The position numbers and the translations under genes were made by a program. This document shows, in pieces, positions 28,252 through 37,660 of a stretch of 64,000 nucleotides of DNA (the first letter of the stretch is position 1; each line of letters starts with the position of its first letter). The notes under the pieces were generated by a model. The model was not told the origin of the DNA. It was given only the letters and a program-made list of their open reading frames with translations, and made no database searches. Source of the stretch: Nocardioides marmoriginsengisoli (GTDB taxonomy: Bacteria > Actinomycetota > Actinomycetes > Propionibacteriales > Nocardioidaceae). The stretch spans positions 1,068,963-1,132,962 of the forward strand of contig NZ_RJSE01000007.1 in assembly GCF_003725695.1 (NCBI RefSeq), read 5' to 3'.

Positions 28252-28406
28252 AGTCGGCGATGGTGACCGGAGCATCCCGGGGGATCGGACGAGGAATCGC
28301 GACCAGCCTGGCCAGCTAGGGCTATGGCGTTACTATCACGTCGCGCGCCGAGGGCGACCTCGTGGCGGTGGCCGAGGAACTCCGCGAGCTCGGAGCGCCC
28401 ACGTCG
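28248..28406 (+). pseudogene. SDR gene remnant with an in-frame amber codon
   Basis: From the ATG coupled to the phosphotransferase stop (ATGA) the frame reads MKSAMVTGASRGIGRGIATS, then TAG at 28317-28319, then continues in the same frame as GYGVTITSRAEGDLVAVAEELRELGAP. This is the first beta-alpha-beta unit of an SDR, with TAG probably replacing a CAG glutamine codon. Similarity ends at about 28406, where unrelated DNA begins. The original third gene of the TetR-controlled operon has thus been lost by nonsense mutation and truncation. Confidence 0.75.
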
Positions 28407-28484
28407 AAGATGTCGGGCGCGACGCTCATGCAGAGTGCATTGTCCGCGTTTTATCCGCGCTCTTGGCTCCGAGGAACTCCGAGA

Positions 28485-28640
28485 CCGAGGACACTCGTCA
28501 TCGAGGTGTCTGGTAGTCAGAAGAGCCCAGGTCCGACCAAGGCGAAGGCTGAGACCGCTCGCCACTCGTGGTGTGCGTCGGTCAACAACCATGGCGGCTT
28601 CGGACGTTGGGGCTACATCGAAATGACCGACCCGCTTGAG
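28485..28640 (+). pseudogene. Type III restriction enzyme (Res subunit), C-terminal fragment
   Basis: In the frame open since 28320 the segment TLVIEVSGSQKS, then TARHSWCASVNNHGGFGRWGYIEMTDP, matches the nuclease-domain end of type III Res-like helicase/endonucleases, in which a VEVKG-type strand is followed by W.PAVNNHG.FGRW. Helicase and Mod subunit are missing. It is a foreign splinter fused to the SDR remnant and suggests loss of a former defence locus. Confidence 0.55.
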
Positions 28641-28960
28641 TTCAAACCCGCCTCCGCGATCCACGTCTTGCTGGTGCCAGGTGGTCCCGCCAGCACGACC
28701 TGGGGTCGTCGCTGCAGGGTCGCCACGAGCTCATCCAGCCACTCGCGCTCGCACAGCGTTAGCTCAACGAGCCAATCGACAATTCAGGCGGGCGGCGCGG
28801 CTGGAGGTCTAGCCGCCCATGGCCCGGTTGGCGCTGGGGCCGCTGCGGCTGGGCGAGCGGCCAGACCCGCCCTGACTAGATGTCGGGCTGGTCTTCGCGG
28901 CGGTTCTCCTCGTCGCGGGGAAGCGACCCAGGAGACGCCGTGGGCGGCCCAATTGGACCG
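28641..28960. other. No gene visible
   Basis: About 320 bases between the restriction-enzyme splinter and the operator at 28961. Frames here are low-complexity Ala/Gly/Arg stretches typical of non-coding GC-rich DNA. I see no family match and no strong hairpin. Confidence 0.5.
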
Positions 28961-28999
28961 TGTTTGAAACAATGTTCCAAACACTATTGCAAATATGGT
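28961..28999 (+). promoter_or_regulatory. Palindromic operator and promoter region of the Liv transporter operon
   Basis: A 23-bp near-perfect palindrome (28961-28983) has arms TGTTTG-a-AACA and TGTT-c-CAAACA around one central base. AT-rich promoter-like DNA (TATTGC, then TATGGT at 28994) follows. A 13-bp core TGTTTGAAACAAT is repeated exactly at 39085-39097 in front of the divergently placed SDR gene, so one regulator probably controls both ends of this block. The form suits a TetR-type repressor. Confidence 0.6.
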
Positions 29000-29075
29000 C
29001 CTGGTTACCCCATCATTGGTGAGCGCAGTCACATTCGGGGCGATGGTCGTCTCGTCCGATGAAGGAGCGAGTCTC

Positions 29076-29888
29076 ATGTCGATCGGGATGCCCTCAGCGA
29101 GCCCCGGCCAGGGCGATTCCGTGTGGCACACGCTTCTCGAACTGGACTGCGTCACAGTCCGATTCGGTGGGATCACCGCGGTCAACAAGCTTTCCCTATC
29201 GATCGCCGCAGGCGAGATCGTTGGGCTCCTAGGGCCAAACGGGGCTGGAAAGACGACCGCACTCGACACGATCTCAGGTCTCCGAACACCGACGGCGGGG
29301 CGAATCTCGTATGCCGGCGAGGACATCACCAAGCGGTCGGCGCACCGAAATGCACGCAACGGAGTGCGGCGCACCTTTCAGCGGCACCAGGCCTTCGGGT
29401 GGCTTTCTGTCGAGGAGAACGTGCTCGTGCCGCTCGAGTGGTCGACCCGGGGAAGAGGCTTCTTTGGTGACCTTCTGAGGTTGCCCCATCGCCAGCGCCA
29501 AACTCGCGAACTGCTCCAGAATGCAGCAGCTGTCATCGACGAGTGCGGACTGGCTGACGTCGCTACAGCGCCGGCGAGTTCTTTGCCAATCGGTCAGCTT
29601 CGTCTGTTGGAGTTTGCTCGCGCAGTCGTTGACGCCCCTCGCCTTCTACTGCTCGATGAACCTACCTCCGGACTGGGAACCCGCGAGACTGAGCAGCTCG
29701 GCGAACTCGTGCGGAAGCTCGCAGCCGATTTTGGCACCGCGGTCGTACTCGTCGAGCACGACGTTGACTTCGTCATGTCGCTTTGCACCCGCGTGGTCTG
29801 CATGGTTCAAGGCGCAGTCATCGCAGACGGCACTCCCGCCGAAGTTCAGTCCAACCCAGAGGTCATCGCCTCCTACCTCGGTTCCTGA
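29076..29888 (+). CDS. Branched-chain-type ABC transporter ATPase (LivG family)
   Basis: 270 aa; ATG 29076 has AAGGAG 8 nt upstream. Walker A GPNGAGKTT, the LivG-type signature LPIGQLRLLEFARA, Walker B LLLLDEPTSGL and H-loop VVLVEHDVDFVM are complete. It energises uptake with the permease/ATPase fusion that follows 27 nt downstream. The cargo of Liv systems ranges from branched amino acids to aromatic and aliphatic acids; an acyl-CoA synthetase downstream suggests an organic acid here. Confidence 0.9.
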   Translation: MSIGMPSASPGQGDSVWHTLLELDCVTVRFGGITAVNKLSLSIAAGEIVGLLGPNGAGKTTALDTISGLRTPTAGRISYAGEDITKRSAHRNARNGVRRTFQRHQAFGWLSVEENVLVPLEWSTRGRGFFGDLLRLPHRQRQTRELLQNAAAVIDECGLADVATAPASSLPIGQLRLLEFARAVVDAPRLLLLDEPTSGLGTRETEQLGELVRKLAADFGTAVVLVEHDVDFVMSLCTRVVCMVQGAVIADGTPAEVQSNPEVIASYLGS

Positions 29889-29915
29889 CCGGGACGCCAG
29901 AAACAAGGAAGAGTC

Positions 29916-32711
29916 ATGGAATTCTCCACCATCGTTATCAGCGGTGCGGTTTCGGGAGCGCTCTATGCTCTCCTAGCCGTCGGACTGGTCCTGACGTACA
30001 ACACGTCGCGCATCTTCAACTTCGGACACGCTGCTACAGCGTTCGCCTCTGCGTACCTCTTTTATCAACTCAACGGTGCGTTGGGCTGGAACGGCTGGCT
30101 CGCAGCCGGCTTTATCGCGTTGGTTTTCGCTCCCCTCATGGGATACACGTGGAACCGACTCGTTTTTTCGCGTCTGACCGAGGCCGAGGAATCGACGAAG
30201 ATTGTGGCATCGGTCGGTGTGCTGATCGCCGTGCCGGCGATGACTGTCCTGATCTGTGACCTGATCGAAAGTGTCTTCCACCCTGGATTCCAAGACATTG
30301 CCGAAGTCTTCCTCGCTGCCGGCTTGCTGCCCACTGGCTCGCACACCATCGCCGAGGGGCTGGTGCTCACCAACGATCAACTCTTCGCCCTGGGCGCCAG
30401 CATCGTCCTCTTCGTCGCGCTATGGGCCATGCTGCGGTACACCCGCATCGGCCTGCAGATGCGGGTTACTGTCGACAGCCCTTCCCTAGCCAGCCTTCGC
30501 GGCATCCGCCCTCGGCGCGTCTCAGACCTGTCCTGGGTGATCAGCTTCGTCCTCGCCGCCATCGCGGGCATCCTCGCGGTCCCGTTCCCTGGACCCTTCG
30601 GCCTGAGCAACGACAACTACACGACCGCCCTGTTCGTCGCCATCACCGCTGCCGTCATTGCACGCCTGACCTCCATTCCAGTCGCATTCGCAGCAGGTCT
30701 CGCGATCGGCGCGGCGCGGAACCTTGTAGTCGCTTATGTCAATGGGGAATATCTCGGCCGCGTTGGGGAGTGGGCAGCCAGCGTGTACGGCCTCACCAGT
30801 TCGCTTCCGTTCCTCATCCTTTTCATCGCCCTGATCGTCATGGGACAAGAGAAGAACCGCCGCAAGGCAGGAATGACGGCGACCGCGGCTGCCCCCCTCC
30901 CTGACTATCGAGACGACCTGTCACCCCTAAGGAAAGCCCTTCCATGGGTGATCAAACTCGCCGTCGTCTTGGTCCCTGGCTTGTTCTTCGCCAACGAACT
31001 TTGGCGCGAACTCATCGCCTATGGCTTCGCCCTCGGACTGATATTCCTGTCGTTCACGGTCCTGACGGGCCTCGGTGGGATGGTTAGCCTTGCCCAGGGT
31101 GCCTTCGTGACCGCGTCGGCGTTGATGACGGGCATGCTCTACCACCACGGCGTGCCGATGGTGTTCGCATTCCTTGTCGGCGTCGCGTTCTCCTGCGTGC
31201 TCGGAGTTCTCACTGCCCTGCCAGCGCTCAGGCTCAGCGGCTTGGGCATTGCGTTCGCAACGCTTGCTCTGGCACTTCTCGCCGGAAACATCCTGTTCAA
31301 GATCGACTTCTTGAGCAACGGAACCACCGGGTGGCAGATTCCCCGGCCAGCGTTGGGGCCACTGAGTTTTGAGAACGATCGCGTCTTTTTGGTCGCGGTA
31401 GTCCTCCTCGCCGTCGGGTTGGCCAAGGTGGTCGACAACCTGTTGCGTTCGGCGACCGGCCGCGCCATGATCGCCGCTCGTACCGCTGAGCCGGCGGCTG
31501 CGGCATCAGGTGTTTCGCCTGCCTCGGTCAAGCTGACGCTGTTCGCAGTGTCCTCCGGTATTGCCGGCCTGGGCGGAATCATCGCGGCCAGCGTGTACGG
31601 CAGCATCAACGGTGGACTGTTCCCGCCGCAGCTCAGCTTCACATGGCTGGCCATCATCGTCGTGGTTGGTCTGCGCAGCCCGGCGGCAGCGATCGAGGCT
31701 GGCATGGTGGCTGCGGTCGCGCCGCGCGTTATTTCCGATGGGTTTAACTTCGGGTTTGTTTCGTGGGGCGGGACAAGCAATGACCTGATCGCGCAAGCAA
31801 TGTTTGGGCTCGGTGCTATCCAAATGGCGTCGCAGCCTGACGGTTACCTAGCCGATGTCTCCCGTCGTGCGCGAACTCGCCGGGATGCGCGCCGCCTTCG
31901 GGTGGCGCAACCGGCGGACCGTGTCAACGCCGAACATCCAGTAGCAGTGAGCTCGACGGAGATGGAGACAAAGCAGGTGTCCTCGCGAGTCGATGACTCC
32001 GGCAACATCGGTCGCGCTCTTCTTGAGCTTCAGGACGTGCGCTCCGGCTATGGCGGACTCGAAGTGCTTCACGGCGTTTCGCTCGCCGTCGAAGCCGGGT
32101 CTGTCCTCGGCCTCTTAGGCGCCAACGGCTCCGGCAAGTCAACGCTCTGTTCCACGATCGCCGGACTTGTCCCGACGACAGGAGGCCGGATCCTCTTCGA
32201 CGGCGAAGACATCACGACCCTCACCACGGCCGAGCGGGTGGCCCGCGGCGTCGTTCTGGTGCCTGAATCGCGCGGCGTGTTCCCTTCGATCTCAGTGGAG
32301 GAAAACCTCAAGGTCTGGCTTCGAGACAGCCGAGAACGTGCCGAGGCCTACGAGCTCTTCCCGTCCCTTGCTCAACGACGCCAGCAACCAGCCGGCAACC
32401 TCTCGGGCGGCGAGCAGCAGATGCTGAGCCTGGCGCCATTCCTCGTTCGGCGGCACCGTCTCCTCATCAGCGACGAGCCCTCGCTCGGTCTTGCCCAGCT
32501 GGTCACCCGAGACATTATGGCCGCCTTCGACACCCTGCGACGCAACGGGACCACCGTGATCCTCGTTGAGGAGAAGGCCCGCGACGTACTTGATACCGCC
32601 GACCTTGTCGGCGCCCTGAAGCGCGGCGAACTCGCGTGGCTCAAAGCGAGCGTCGATGTCGACGCCGACCAGATCACAAGCGCTTATCTCGGAACTGCGC
32701 AGGTCGTTTGA
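29916..32711 (+). CDS. LivH-LivM-LivF triple fusion (two permeases plus ATPase)
   Basis: 931 aa. Residues about 1-300 are a LivH permease (MEFSTIVISGAVSGALYALLAVGLVLTY..., eight or so hydrophobic helices, INFGHA-like motif NFGHAATAF). Residues about 345-640 are a LivM permease (LTGLGGMVSLAQGAFV, GLGIAFATLALALLAGN). After a charged linker, residues about 690-931 are a LivF ATPase with Walker A GANGSGKST, signature NLSGGEQQM and ISDEPSLGL. There is no internal start with a ribosome site at the joints. LivHM fusions are known; joining LivF as well is unusual. With LivG and LivK it makes a complete importer. Confidence 0.9.
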   Translation: MEFSTIVISGAVSGALYALLAVGLVLTYNTSRIFNFGHAATAFASAYLFYQLNGALGWNGWLAAGFIALVFAPLMGYTWNRLVFSRLTEAEESTKIVASVGVLIAVPAMTVLICDLIESVFHPGFQDIAEVFLAAGLLPTGSHTIAEGLVLTNDQLFALGASIVLFVALWAMLRYTRIGLQMRVTVDSPSLASLRGIRPRRVSDLSWVISFVLAAIAGILAVPFPGPFGLSNDNYTTALFVAITAAVIARLTSIPVAFAAGLAIGAARNLVVAYVNGEYLGRVGEWAASVYGLTSSLPFLILFIALIVMGQEKNRRKAGMTATAAAPLPDYRDDLSPLRKALPWVIKLAVVLVPGLFFANELWRELIAYGFALGLIFLSFTVLTGLGGMVSLAQGAFVTASALMTGMLYHHGVPMVFAFLVGVAFSCVLGVLTALPALRLSGLGIAFATLALALLAGNILFKIDFLSNGTTGWQIPRPALGPLSFENDRVFLVAVVLLAVGLAKVVDNLLRSATGRAMIAARTAEPAAAASGVSPASVKLTLFAVSSGIAGLGGIIAASVYGSINGGLFPPQLSFTWLAIIVVVGLRSPAAAIEAGMVAAVAPRVISDGFNFGFVSWGGTSNDLIAQAMFGLGAIQMASQPDGYLADVSRRARTRRDARRLRVAQPADRVNAEHPVAVSSTEMETKQVSSRVDDSGNIGRALLELQDVRSGYGGLEVLHGVSLAVEAGSVLGLLGANGSGKSTLCSTIAGLVPTTGGRILFDGEDITTLTTAERVARGVVLVPESRGVFPSISVEENLKVWLRDSRERAEAYELFPSLAQRRQQPAGNLSGGEQQMLSLAPFLVRRHRLLISDEPSLGLAQLVTRDIMAAFDTLRRNGTTVILVEEKARDVLDTADLVGALKRGELAWLKASVDVDADQITSAYLGTAQVV

Positions 32712-32756
32712 CCCCTGCGTGCCTGCACCACCCAACACCCAAAGGAAGAAGAAATC

Positions 32757-34145
32757 ATGAACCACCGACTTCTCCGATCACGAGCACTGATGGCGACCAT
32801 GTTCGTCGCCATACTCGCGGTCTCCGCCTGCGGCAGCTCGGATAGTGGCGACTCCTCCCGCTCGCCGAAGCAGTCCACCATTCTGGACGCCGATCAGGCC
32901 AAGGCCGAGGTAAACGAGGTGCTCGGCGCGATTCCAGCAGTGAGCGGTGAGACCACGCGTGGCATCGAGGGCAGGGTCATCACCATCGGCGGGACCGGCA
33001 GCGCCACCCGCGGGGGACAGGACACGCTCCCAGGCCTCGACGTGGGGGCTAAGGCTCGCATCGAGCGCGCGAACCGTGAAGGTGGCGTGAACGGCTACAC
33101 CTTCAATTACGTCGGATTCGAGGACGACCACGCAACGCCGAACGAATCACTGCAGGCGGTCCAGAGTCTCGTCAAGTCCGACAAGGTCTTTGCGCTGGTG
33201 CCCTACGCCGCCCTGGCGGGTTCAAGTTCGGACTACCTTCTCAAGGAGAAGGTCCCCTCCTTCGGTTGGCTCACCCAAGATTTCTGCACCTGGGATAAGA
33301 ACCCCTACATGTTCAGCACGACTGGCCAGACCAACTGCGCCAACCCGCTTCCCGGGAAGGCCGTGGGTGTAACCGGTCCACTCCAGTCCTACATCGATGA
33401 GACCGGCAAGAAGCCGGCGGACGTGAAGCTCGCGGTTTACGGTGCCAACGACCCGTCGTCTAAGGCTGGCCTAAACGGCTTGGCTGCAGCTGGCGAGGCA
33501 CTCGGAATGGATGTGGTCTACGCGCAGACCGACCTGCCCTCGGCGGTCGAACCTCAACTGTCGGATTACACACCCATCGCACAGAAGCTCGTCTCGTCCG
33601 GCGCGAACCTGATCGTTGGCACCACGGTCGTCCCCACCACCCTGGCCGTCCTTGGCGCTCTGAAGGGCCTCGGATACCAGGGCGACTCGTTCGCAGGGAT
33701 CCCGATCGAAGCCCTTCTGCAGAGCCCACAGACTGCCGCGATCGTCGATGGGGTCTACGCCGGGGTTGGTGCAACCGGAGGCATCCCCCTCCTGGCTCCG
33801 GAGGAGTTCAATCAGGTCCAGGATGACCTTGACGCTATCGGGTCAGACGCGCCAGCCGAGGGCATCGGTACGGTGACCGGATACTGGGCCGCTGATCTGT
33901 TCCTCCAGGCGCTGGCCGCCGTTGATGGTCCCGTCACTGCCGAGAAGGTTACGAACGTCCTGAACGATGGATCGTTCCAGTACACGGGGATCGAGGGTGT
34001 CACCTGCTCGAACACGTACCCCGTCGGGCGCGTGCTGCCCTCCCTGTGTGCCGGGTTGCTCAAGTACGACGCCGCTGGCAAGACGTTGGATGCGCTTACC
34101 GAATACAAGGCACTCGGCGGCTACGCCATCGTCGACGCAAAGTAG
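32757..34145 (+). CDS. Periplasmic-type substrate-binding lipoprotein (LivK family)
   Basis: 462 aa. Lipoprotein signal: basic MNHRLLRSR, hydrophobic helix and lipobox V-S-A-C25, followed by a Ser/Asp-rich tether. The mature part is a type I binding fold (GRVITIGGTGSATRGGQ, QSLVKSDKVFALVPYAALAG, GTVTGYWAADLFLQALAAVDG). It is longer than classical LivK (about 370), like the actinobacterial ABC substrate-binding proteins for acids and aromatics. AAGGAAG lies upstream. It should deliver the ligand to the LivG/LivHMF complex at the membrane face. Confidence 0.9.
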   Translation: MNHRLLRSRALMATMFVAILAVSACGSSDSGDSSRSPKQSTILDADQAKAEVNEVLGAIPAVSGETTRGIEGRVITIGGTGSATRGGQDTLPGLDVGAKARIERANREGGVNGYTFNYVGFEDDHATPNESLQAVQSLVKSDKVFALVPYAALAGSSSDYLLKEKVPSFGWLTQDFCTWDKNPYMFSTTGQTNCANPLPGKAVGVTGPLQSYIDETGKKPADVKLAVYGANDPSSKAGLNGLAAAGEALGMDVVYAQTDLPSAVEPQLSDYTPIAQKLVSSGANLIVGTTVVPTTLAVLGALKGLGYQGDSFAGIPIEALLQSPQTAAIVDGVYAGVGATGGIPLLAPEEFNQVQDDLDAIGSDAPAEGIGTVTGYWAADLFLQALAAVDGPVTAEKVTNVLNDGSFQYTGIEGVTCSNTYPVGRVLPSLCAGLLKYDAAGKTLDALTEYKALGGYAIVDAK

Positions 34146-34171
34146 TCCTCGGAAAACACGACTAGACGAAA

Positions 34172-34217
34172 CCTCTGTCCTGGCATGCAGTTGTCAGTCC
34201 GTCGGCCAGGACGGAGG
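34172..34217 (+). terminator. Long-stem hairpin after the transporter operon
   Basis: CCTCTGTCCTGG (34172-34183) pairs with CCAGGACGGAGG (34206-34217) with one G-T mismatch and a 22-nt loop, 26 nt after the LivK stop. There is no T-tract. It may end or attenuate transcription before the acyl-CoA synthetase gene. The rest of the gap to 34470 shows no gene. Confidence 0.5.
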
Positions 34218-34470
34218 TCTCCAGTTTGGAGTCATGTGCTCGTGATCGGTTTCGACGAACGAATACGGGGGCGCGTTGGACCTAGGGCCATGTGGGTGTC
34301 TGTGCCCGCACTCGCGCCGAGTTCGCTGTCAACGGAAACGAGCTGTTCCTTGAACCTCGCGAGGTTCGGAGGGACGCAGACGGCGGCTCGTCGTGAAGCC
34401 CGTACACCCATTCGAACTACACGAAGATTCGTCGCCGCTCGTCACAGTGTCGACGTGAAGGACGGACCCA

Positions 34471-36156
34471 ATGAGCGCTTTTGACAACTGCCCAGACCCA
34501 CGAGAGGGCGCAGGTGAGACACCGTCTATGGTGATGCCAGGCTTGATGATGGAGGTCCCTCTCACCGTCTCCATGCTCTGGGAACGGATGCACACGGTGA
34601 ACGGGGCTAGCCGGGTCGTCACGCTTCGTGACCCTGAGTCCGGGGGAACATCGGACGTGAGCTTCCGCGACGTCGCGGCTCGCTCGTCCCAACTCGCCCA
34701 TGCCCTCGGGAGACTTGGCATTGTTCCTGGCGACCGCGTTGCGAGCTTGGCGTGGAACAACCAGCAGCACTTCGAGACTTATCTCGGTGTGATGGGGATG
34801 GGTGCTGTTCTCCACACAATGAACCTGCGTCTTCATCCCGACCAACTCGCGTGGACGGTCAATCATGCCGAGGACCGCATCATCATCGTCGATGCCTCGC
34901 TCGTCGACCTGATCTCGGCTGCCCTTCCCAGACTTCCCACAGTTGAGCACGTCATCGTGGTCACCGGCCCTGGGGAGGAGCGGTCCACGCTGGCGGGCAC
35001 TCTCGACTACGAAGAGCTGCTCGCGGCTGAGTCGATGAACTTCCCCTGGCCAAGCATCGATGAGCGCTCAGCCGCCTCGCTTTGCTATACCAGCGGGACC
35101 ACTGGCGACCCCAAGGGAGTCTTGTACTCCCACCGTTCGATCGTCCTTCACGCGTTGGCGATGACAGGCGTCGACCAGTACGCACTTAGTCGCCACGACC
35201 GGGCGCTTGCCCTTGTCCCCTTGTTCCATGCGATGGCATGGGGGATGCCATTCATCAGCGCGGTGATCGGCAACGACCTCATCCTTCCGGGCCCACATCT
35301 GAAGGCCGAGCACGTCGCCAGGTTCATCGACCGCGAACGAGTCACATGGTCTAGTGGAGTTCCAACTCTGTGGACGGACGTATTGCATTTCGTCACGTCC
35401 CTTGAGCGTGGGTCGGACAACGTGGAACTCTCAACCCTACGCATGATCCTTTGCGGTGGCACGACAGTTCCCGAGCACCTGATGCGCGAGTTTGATGCCC
35501 GTTTCGGGGTCAGCATGATCCAAGGATGGGGGATGACCGAAATATTCCCGGGCGCAACCGTCGGAGCAGACGAGCCTGGCCCTTCGGAGGATGAACGTTG
35601 GAGCCGGCGTCGCGCGGCTGGCCGAATCTCGCCGCTCTACCAACTTCGTGTAGTCGACTCCGGCGGCAAGATTCAACCCCACGACGGAGTGTCTGTCGGA
35701 GAGATCCAGGCCCGCGGGCCGGTGGTGACCGGCGCCTACTTCCGGGCACCGCGCGGTACAGAGGACAAGTTTGACGCGGGGTGGCTGCGCACCGGTGATA
35801 TCGGCACGGTCGACTCCGGCGGTTGGGTTCGCATCACCGACCGGGCGAAAGACGCCATCAAGTCCGGCGGCGAGTGGATCTCTTCTCAGGATCTCGAAAA
35901 CGCGATTATGGCGCACCCAGCAGTTCGAGAAGCGTCAGTCGTCGGGATTCCAGATGAGCGATGGGGAGAACGGCCGCTGGCGTATGTCGTAGCCGGGGCC
36001 CCTGTCAGCGACAAGGAGATTCAGGCGTTCCTGGGGACGCGGGTGGCCAAATGGTGGATCCCCGACCTCTACGAATTCATCGACGCCATCCCGCGTACCA
36101 GCACCGGTAAGTTCGACAAGAAGGTGCTTCGCGCAATGACCGGACGCCACAGTTGA
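34471..36156 (+). CDS. Acyl-CoA synthetase (medium/long-chain fatty acid type)
   Basis: 561 aa. Adenylation motifs: LCYTSGTTGDPKGVLYSHRS, GWGMTEIFPGATV, GWLRTGDIGTVDSGGWVRITDRAKDAIKSGGEWISSQDLE and TSTGKFDKKVLR. The IKSGGEW form of the hinge is typical of fatty-acyl-CoA synthases of the FadD3/DitJ-like group. A weak ribosome site (AAGGACG) precedes the ATG. It likely activates the acid imported by the neighbouring Liv system. Confidence 0.9.
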   Translation: MSAFDNCPDPREGAGETPSMVMPGLMMEVPLTVSMLWERMHTVNGASRVVTLRDPESGGTSDVSFRDVAARSSQLAHALGRLGIVPGDRVASLAWNNQQHFETYLGVMGMGAVLHTMNLRLHPDQLAWTVNHAEDRIIIVDASLVDLISAALPRLPTVEHVIVVTGPGEERSTLAGTLDYEELLAAESMNFPWPSIDERSAASLCYTSGTTGDPKGVLYSHRSIVLHALAMTGVDQYALSRHDRALALVPLFHAMAWGMPFISAVIGNDLILPGPHLKAEHVARFIDRERVTWSSGVPTLWTDVLHFVTSLERGSDNVELSTLRMILCGGTTVPEHLMREFDARFGVSMIQGWGMTEIFPGATVGADEPGPSEDERWSRRRAAGRISPLYQLRVVDSGGKIQPHDGVSVGEIQARGPVVTGAYFRAPRGTEDKFDAGWLRTGDIGTVDSGGWVRITDRAKDAIKSGGEWISSQDLENAIMAHPAVREASVVGIPDERWGERPLAYVVAGAPVSDKEIQAFLGTRVAKWWIPDLYEFIDAIPRTSTGKFDKKVLRAMTGRHS

Positions 36157-36347
36157 GTTTGCCGAAGCGAACAGCGCGGCCCTTGAACATTTCCCGCACA
36201 ACGTCGTGTGATTCCCAAGATCGGCCGCACGCTTCGCACTCGCAGATGCCGCCGCTGCCATGCATCGCGCGGCGGATCACACCCAGTTCGGGTCGACCGT
36301 GCTGAACCTTGAACGCGCAGCACCCAGCCCGAATGAAAGGAAACGCC

Positions 36348-37379
36348 ATGCCAATCGCCTTTGTCATCACCGGCGCAAACGAACTCACCGCGGTAGAGGC
36401 AAATAGCCCAGAGGTGCCTGTGTCAGGACACGCGAGGGTGGAGATCACGTTTGCCGGGATCTGCTCCTCCGACATCGACGCGTACCGCAAGGGCTACCCC
36501 TATGCGCCGACCCTCTCGGGACACGAATGGACCGGAGCCGTCGTTGCCATTGGCGACAATGTCAAGGACCTCGCCGTCGGAGACCGCGTCGCGCGTACCT
36601 GCCAACCGGCGTGCGGAGACTGCCGCATGTGTCATGCCGGGCACCAAGGACTTTGTGACTTCTTCTCGTTAGGTACGCTGCCCACGGCACCGAACCACGG
36701 TGCCTACGCCACGCACATCCAGGTCCCCGCCGGCAGTCTCATCAAGCTGCCCGACAACGTGACGGACCAGCAGGGAGCGATGGTCGAGCCAGCTGCCGTC
36801 GCGTTCCATGCAGTCAGGCGAAGCAGGGTGCGGGCAGGGGACACGGTACTTCTGATCGGAGCCGGAATCATCGGACTGTTTGCTATGCAGCTCGCCCGGC
36901 AGTCGGGCGCAGTGAACGTCATCGTGATCGAACCGGACGAGCGCCGGCGTGGAGTGGCGCTGGCTCTTGGAGCGACAGCAGCTTTCGCGCCGGAGGACGA
37001 AGAACTGCTTCCAACGTTGCTCGGATTGTCTGGGGGACGTGGCGCAGATATCGCTTACGAGTGCGCCGGTCTTGGGTCGAGCCTTATGACAGTGGTCAAG
37101 TTCCTGCGTCCAGGAGGGCGACTGGTGATGATCAGCGCACCGACGGCACCTGTGGAGGTGATCCCGGCCATGTGGACGAGCAAGGAACTTGACATCCAGA
37201 CATCACGAGCCCACGCCCGAGATGAATTCGACGTTGTCGTTGACCTGTTCGCGAAGGGAGTCCTTCGGACGACCGGGGTTATCACTGAGATCGTGGCGCT
37301 CAGCCAGCTTCCCCAGGTTTTCGAGGACATCGCGGCGTTCGCCAACGCCCACCGTGTCCTGGTGGACCCGAGGAAGTAA
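36348..37379 (+). CDS. Zinc-dependent medium-chain dehydrogenase
   Basis: 343 aa. MDR with catalytic zinc ligands in GICSSDIDAY and GHEWTG, structural zinc lobe CQPACGDCRMCHAGHQGLC (four Cys), NAD-binding GAGIIGLFAMQLA and an acidic residue after the second strand (VIEPDE) that suggests NAD preference. AAAGGA is 6 nt before the ATG at 36348. Polyol/threonine-dehydrogenase-like enzymes look the same; the substrate is open, but an alcohol of the transported compound is plausible. Confidence 0.88.
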   Translation: MPIAFVITGANELTAVEANSPEVPVSGHARVEITFAGICSSDIDAYRKGYPYAPTLSGHEWTGAVVAIGDNVKDLAVGDRVARTCQPACGDCRMCHAGHQGLCDFFSLGTLPTAPNHGAYATHIQVPAGSLIKLPDNVTDQQGAMVEPAAVAFHAVRRSRVRAGDTVLLIGAGIIGLFAMQLARQSGAVNVIVIEPDERRRGVALALGATAAFAPEDEELLPTLLGLSGGRGADIAYECAGLGSSLMTVVKFLRPGGRLVMISAPTAPVEVIPAMWTSKELDIQTSRAHARDEFDVVVDLFAKGVLRTTGVITEIVALSQLPQVFEDIAAFANAHRVLVDPRK

Positions 37380-37439
37380 TCGGAATCGCGGCCGCTAGAG
37401 GTTGGAGCGGGCTAACTTGCGCGTTTCGCTCCAGCACGG

Positions 37440-37660
37440 TGGCCAGACTCTCTTGGCCGAACGCCACCGCACCAGCCCTGCGTGCTGGAGGTCGTTGCCG
37501 AGGTAGCGGGGCCCTCGGCCCTTTCGTCGCGCTGCTCGGCGAGCTCCGCGCCGACGACCTGGATTATCGAGTCGCGGTCGGAAAAGTCCCTCACGACGTC
37601 AGCCCTGCGGCGGATCTCGCGGTTGAGGCACTCGTTGGGGTAGTTGGACCAAAGGAATTC
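37440..37660 (-). mobile_element. IS256-family transposase relic
   Basis: On the minus strand LWSNYPNECLNREIRRRADV, then VRDFSDRDSIIQVVGAELAEQRDE, is the conserved C-terminal end of IS256/MULE transposases (WSTNPLERLNKEIKRR...). After AEG the match continues in another frame (RYLGNDLQHAGL), showing a frameshift. The catalytic core and terminal repeats are gone. Confidence 0.7.

Noticed and set aside
36077-36490. 137-codon minus-strand frame with a CxC-x2-C pattern before the zinc dehydrogenase
   Set aside because: It overlaps two good plus-strand genes at both ends, has no ribosome site, and the Cys pattern is not part of a recognisable domain.
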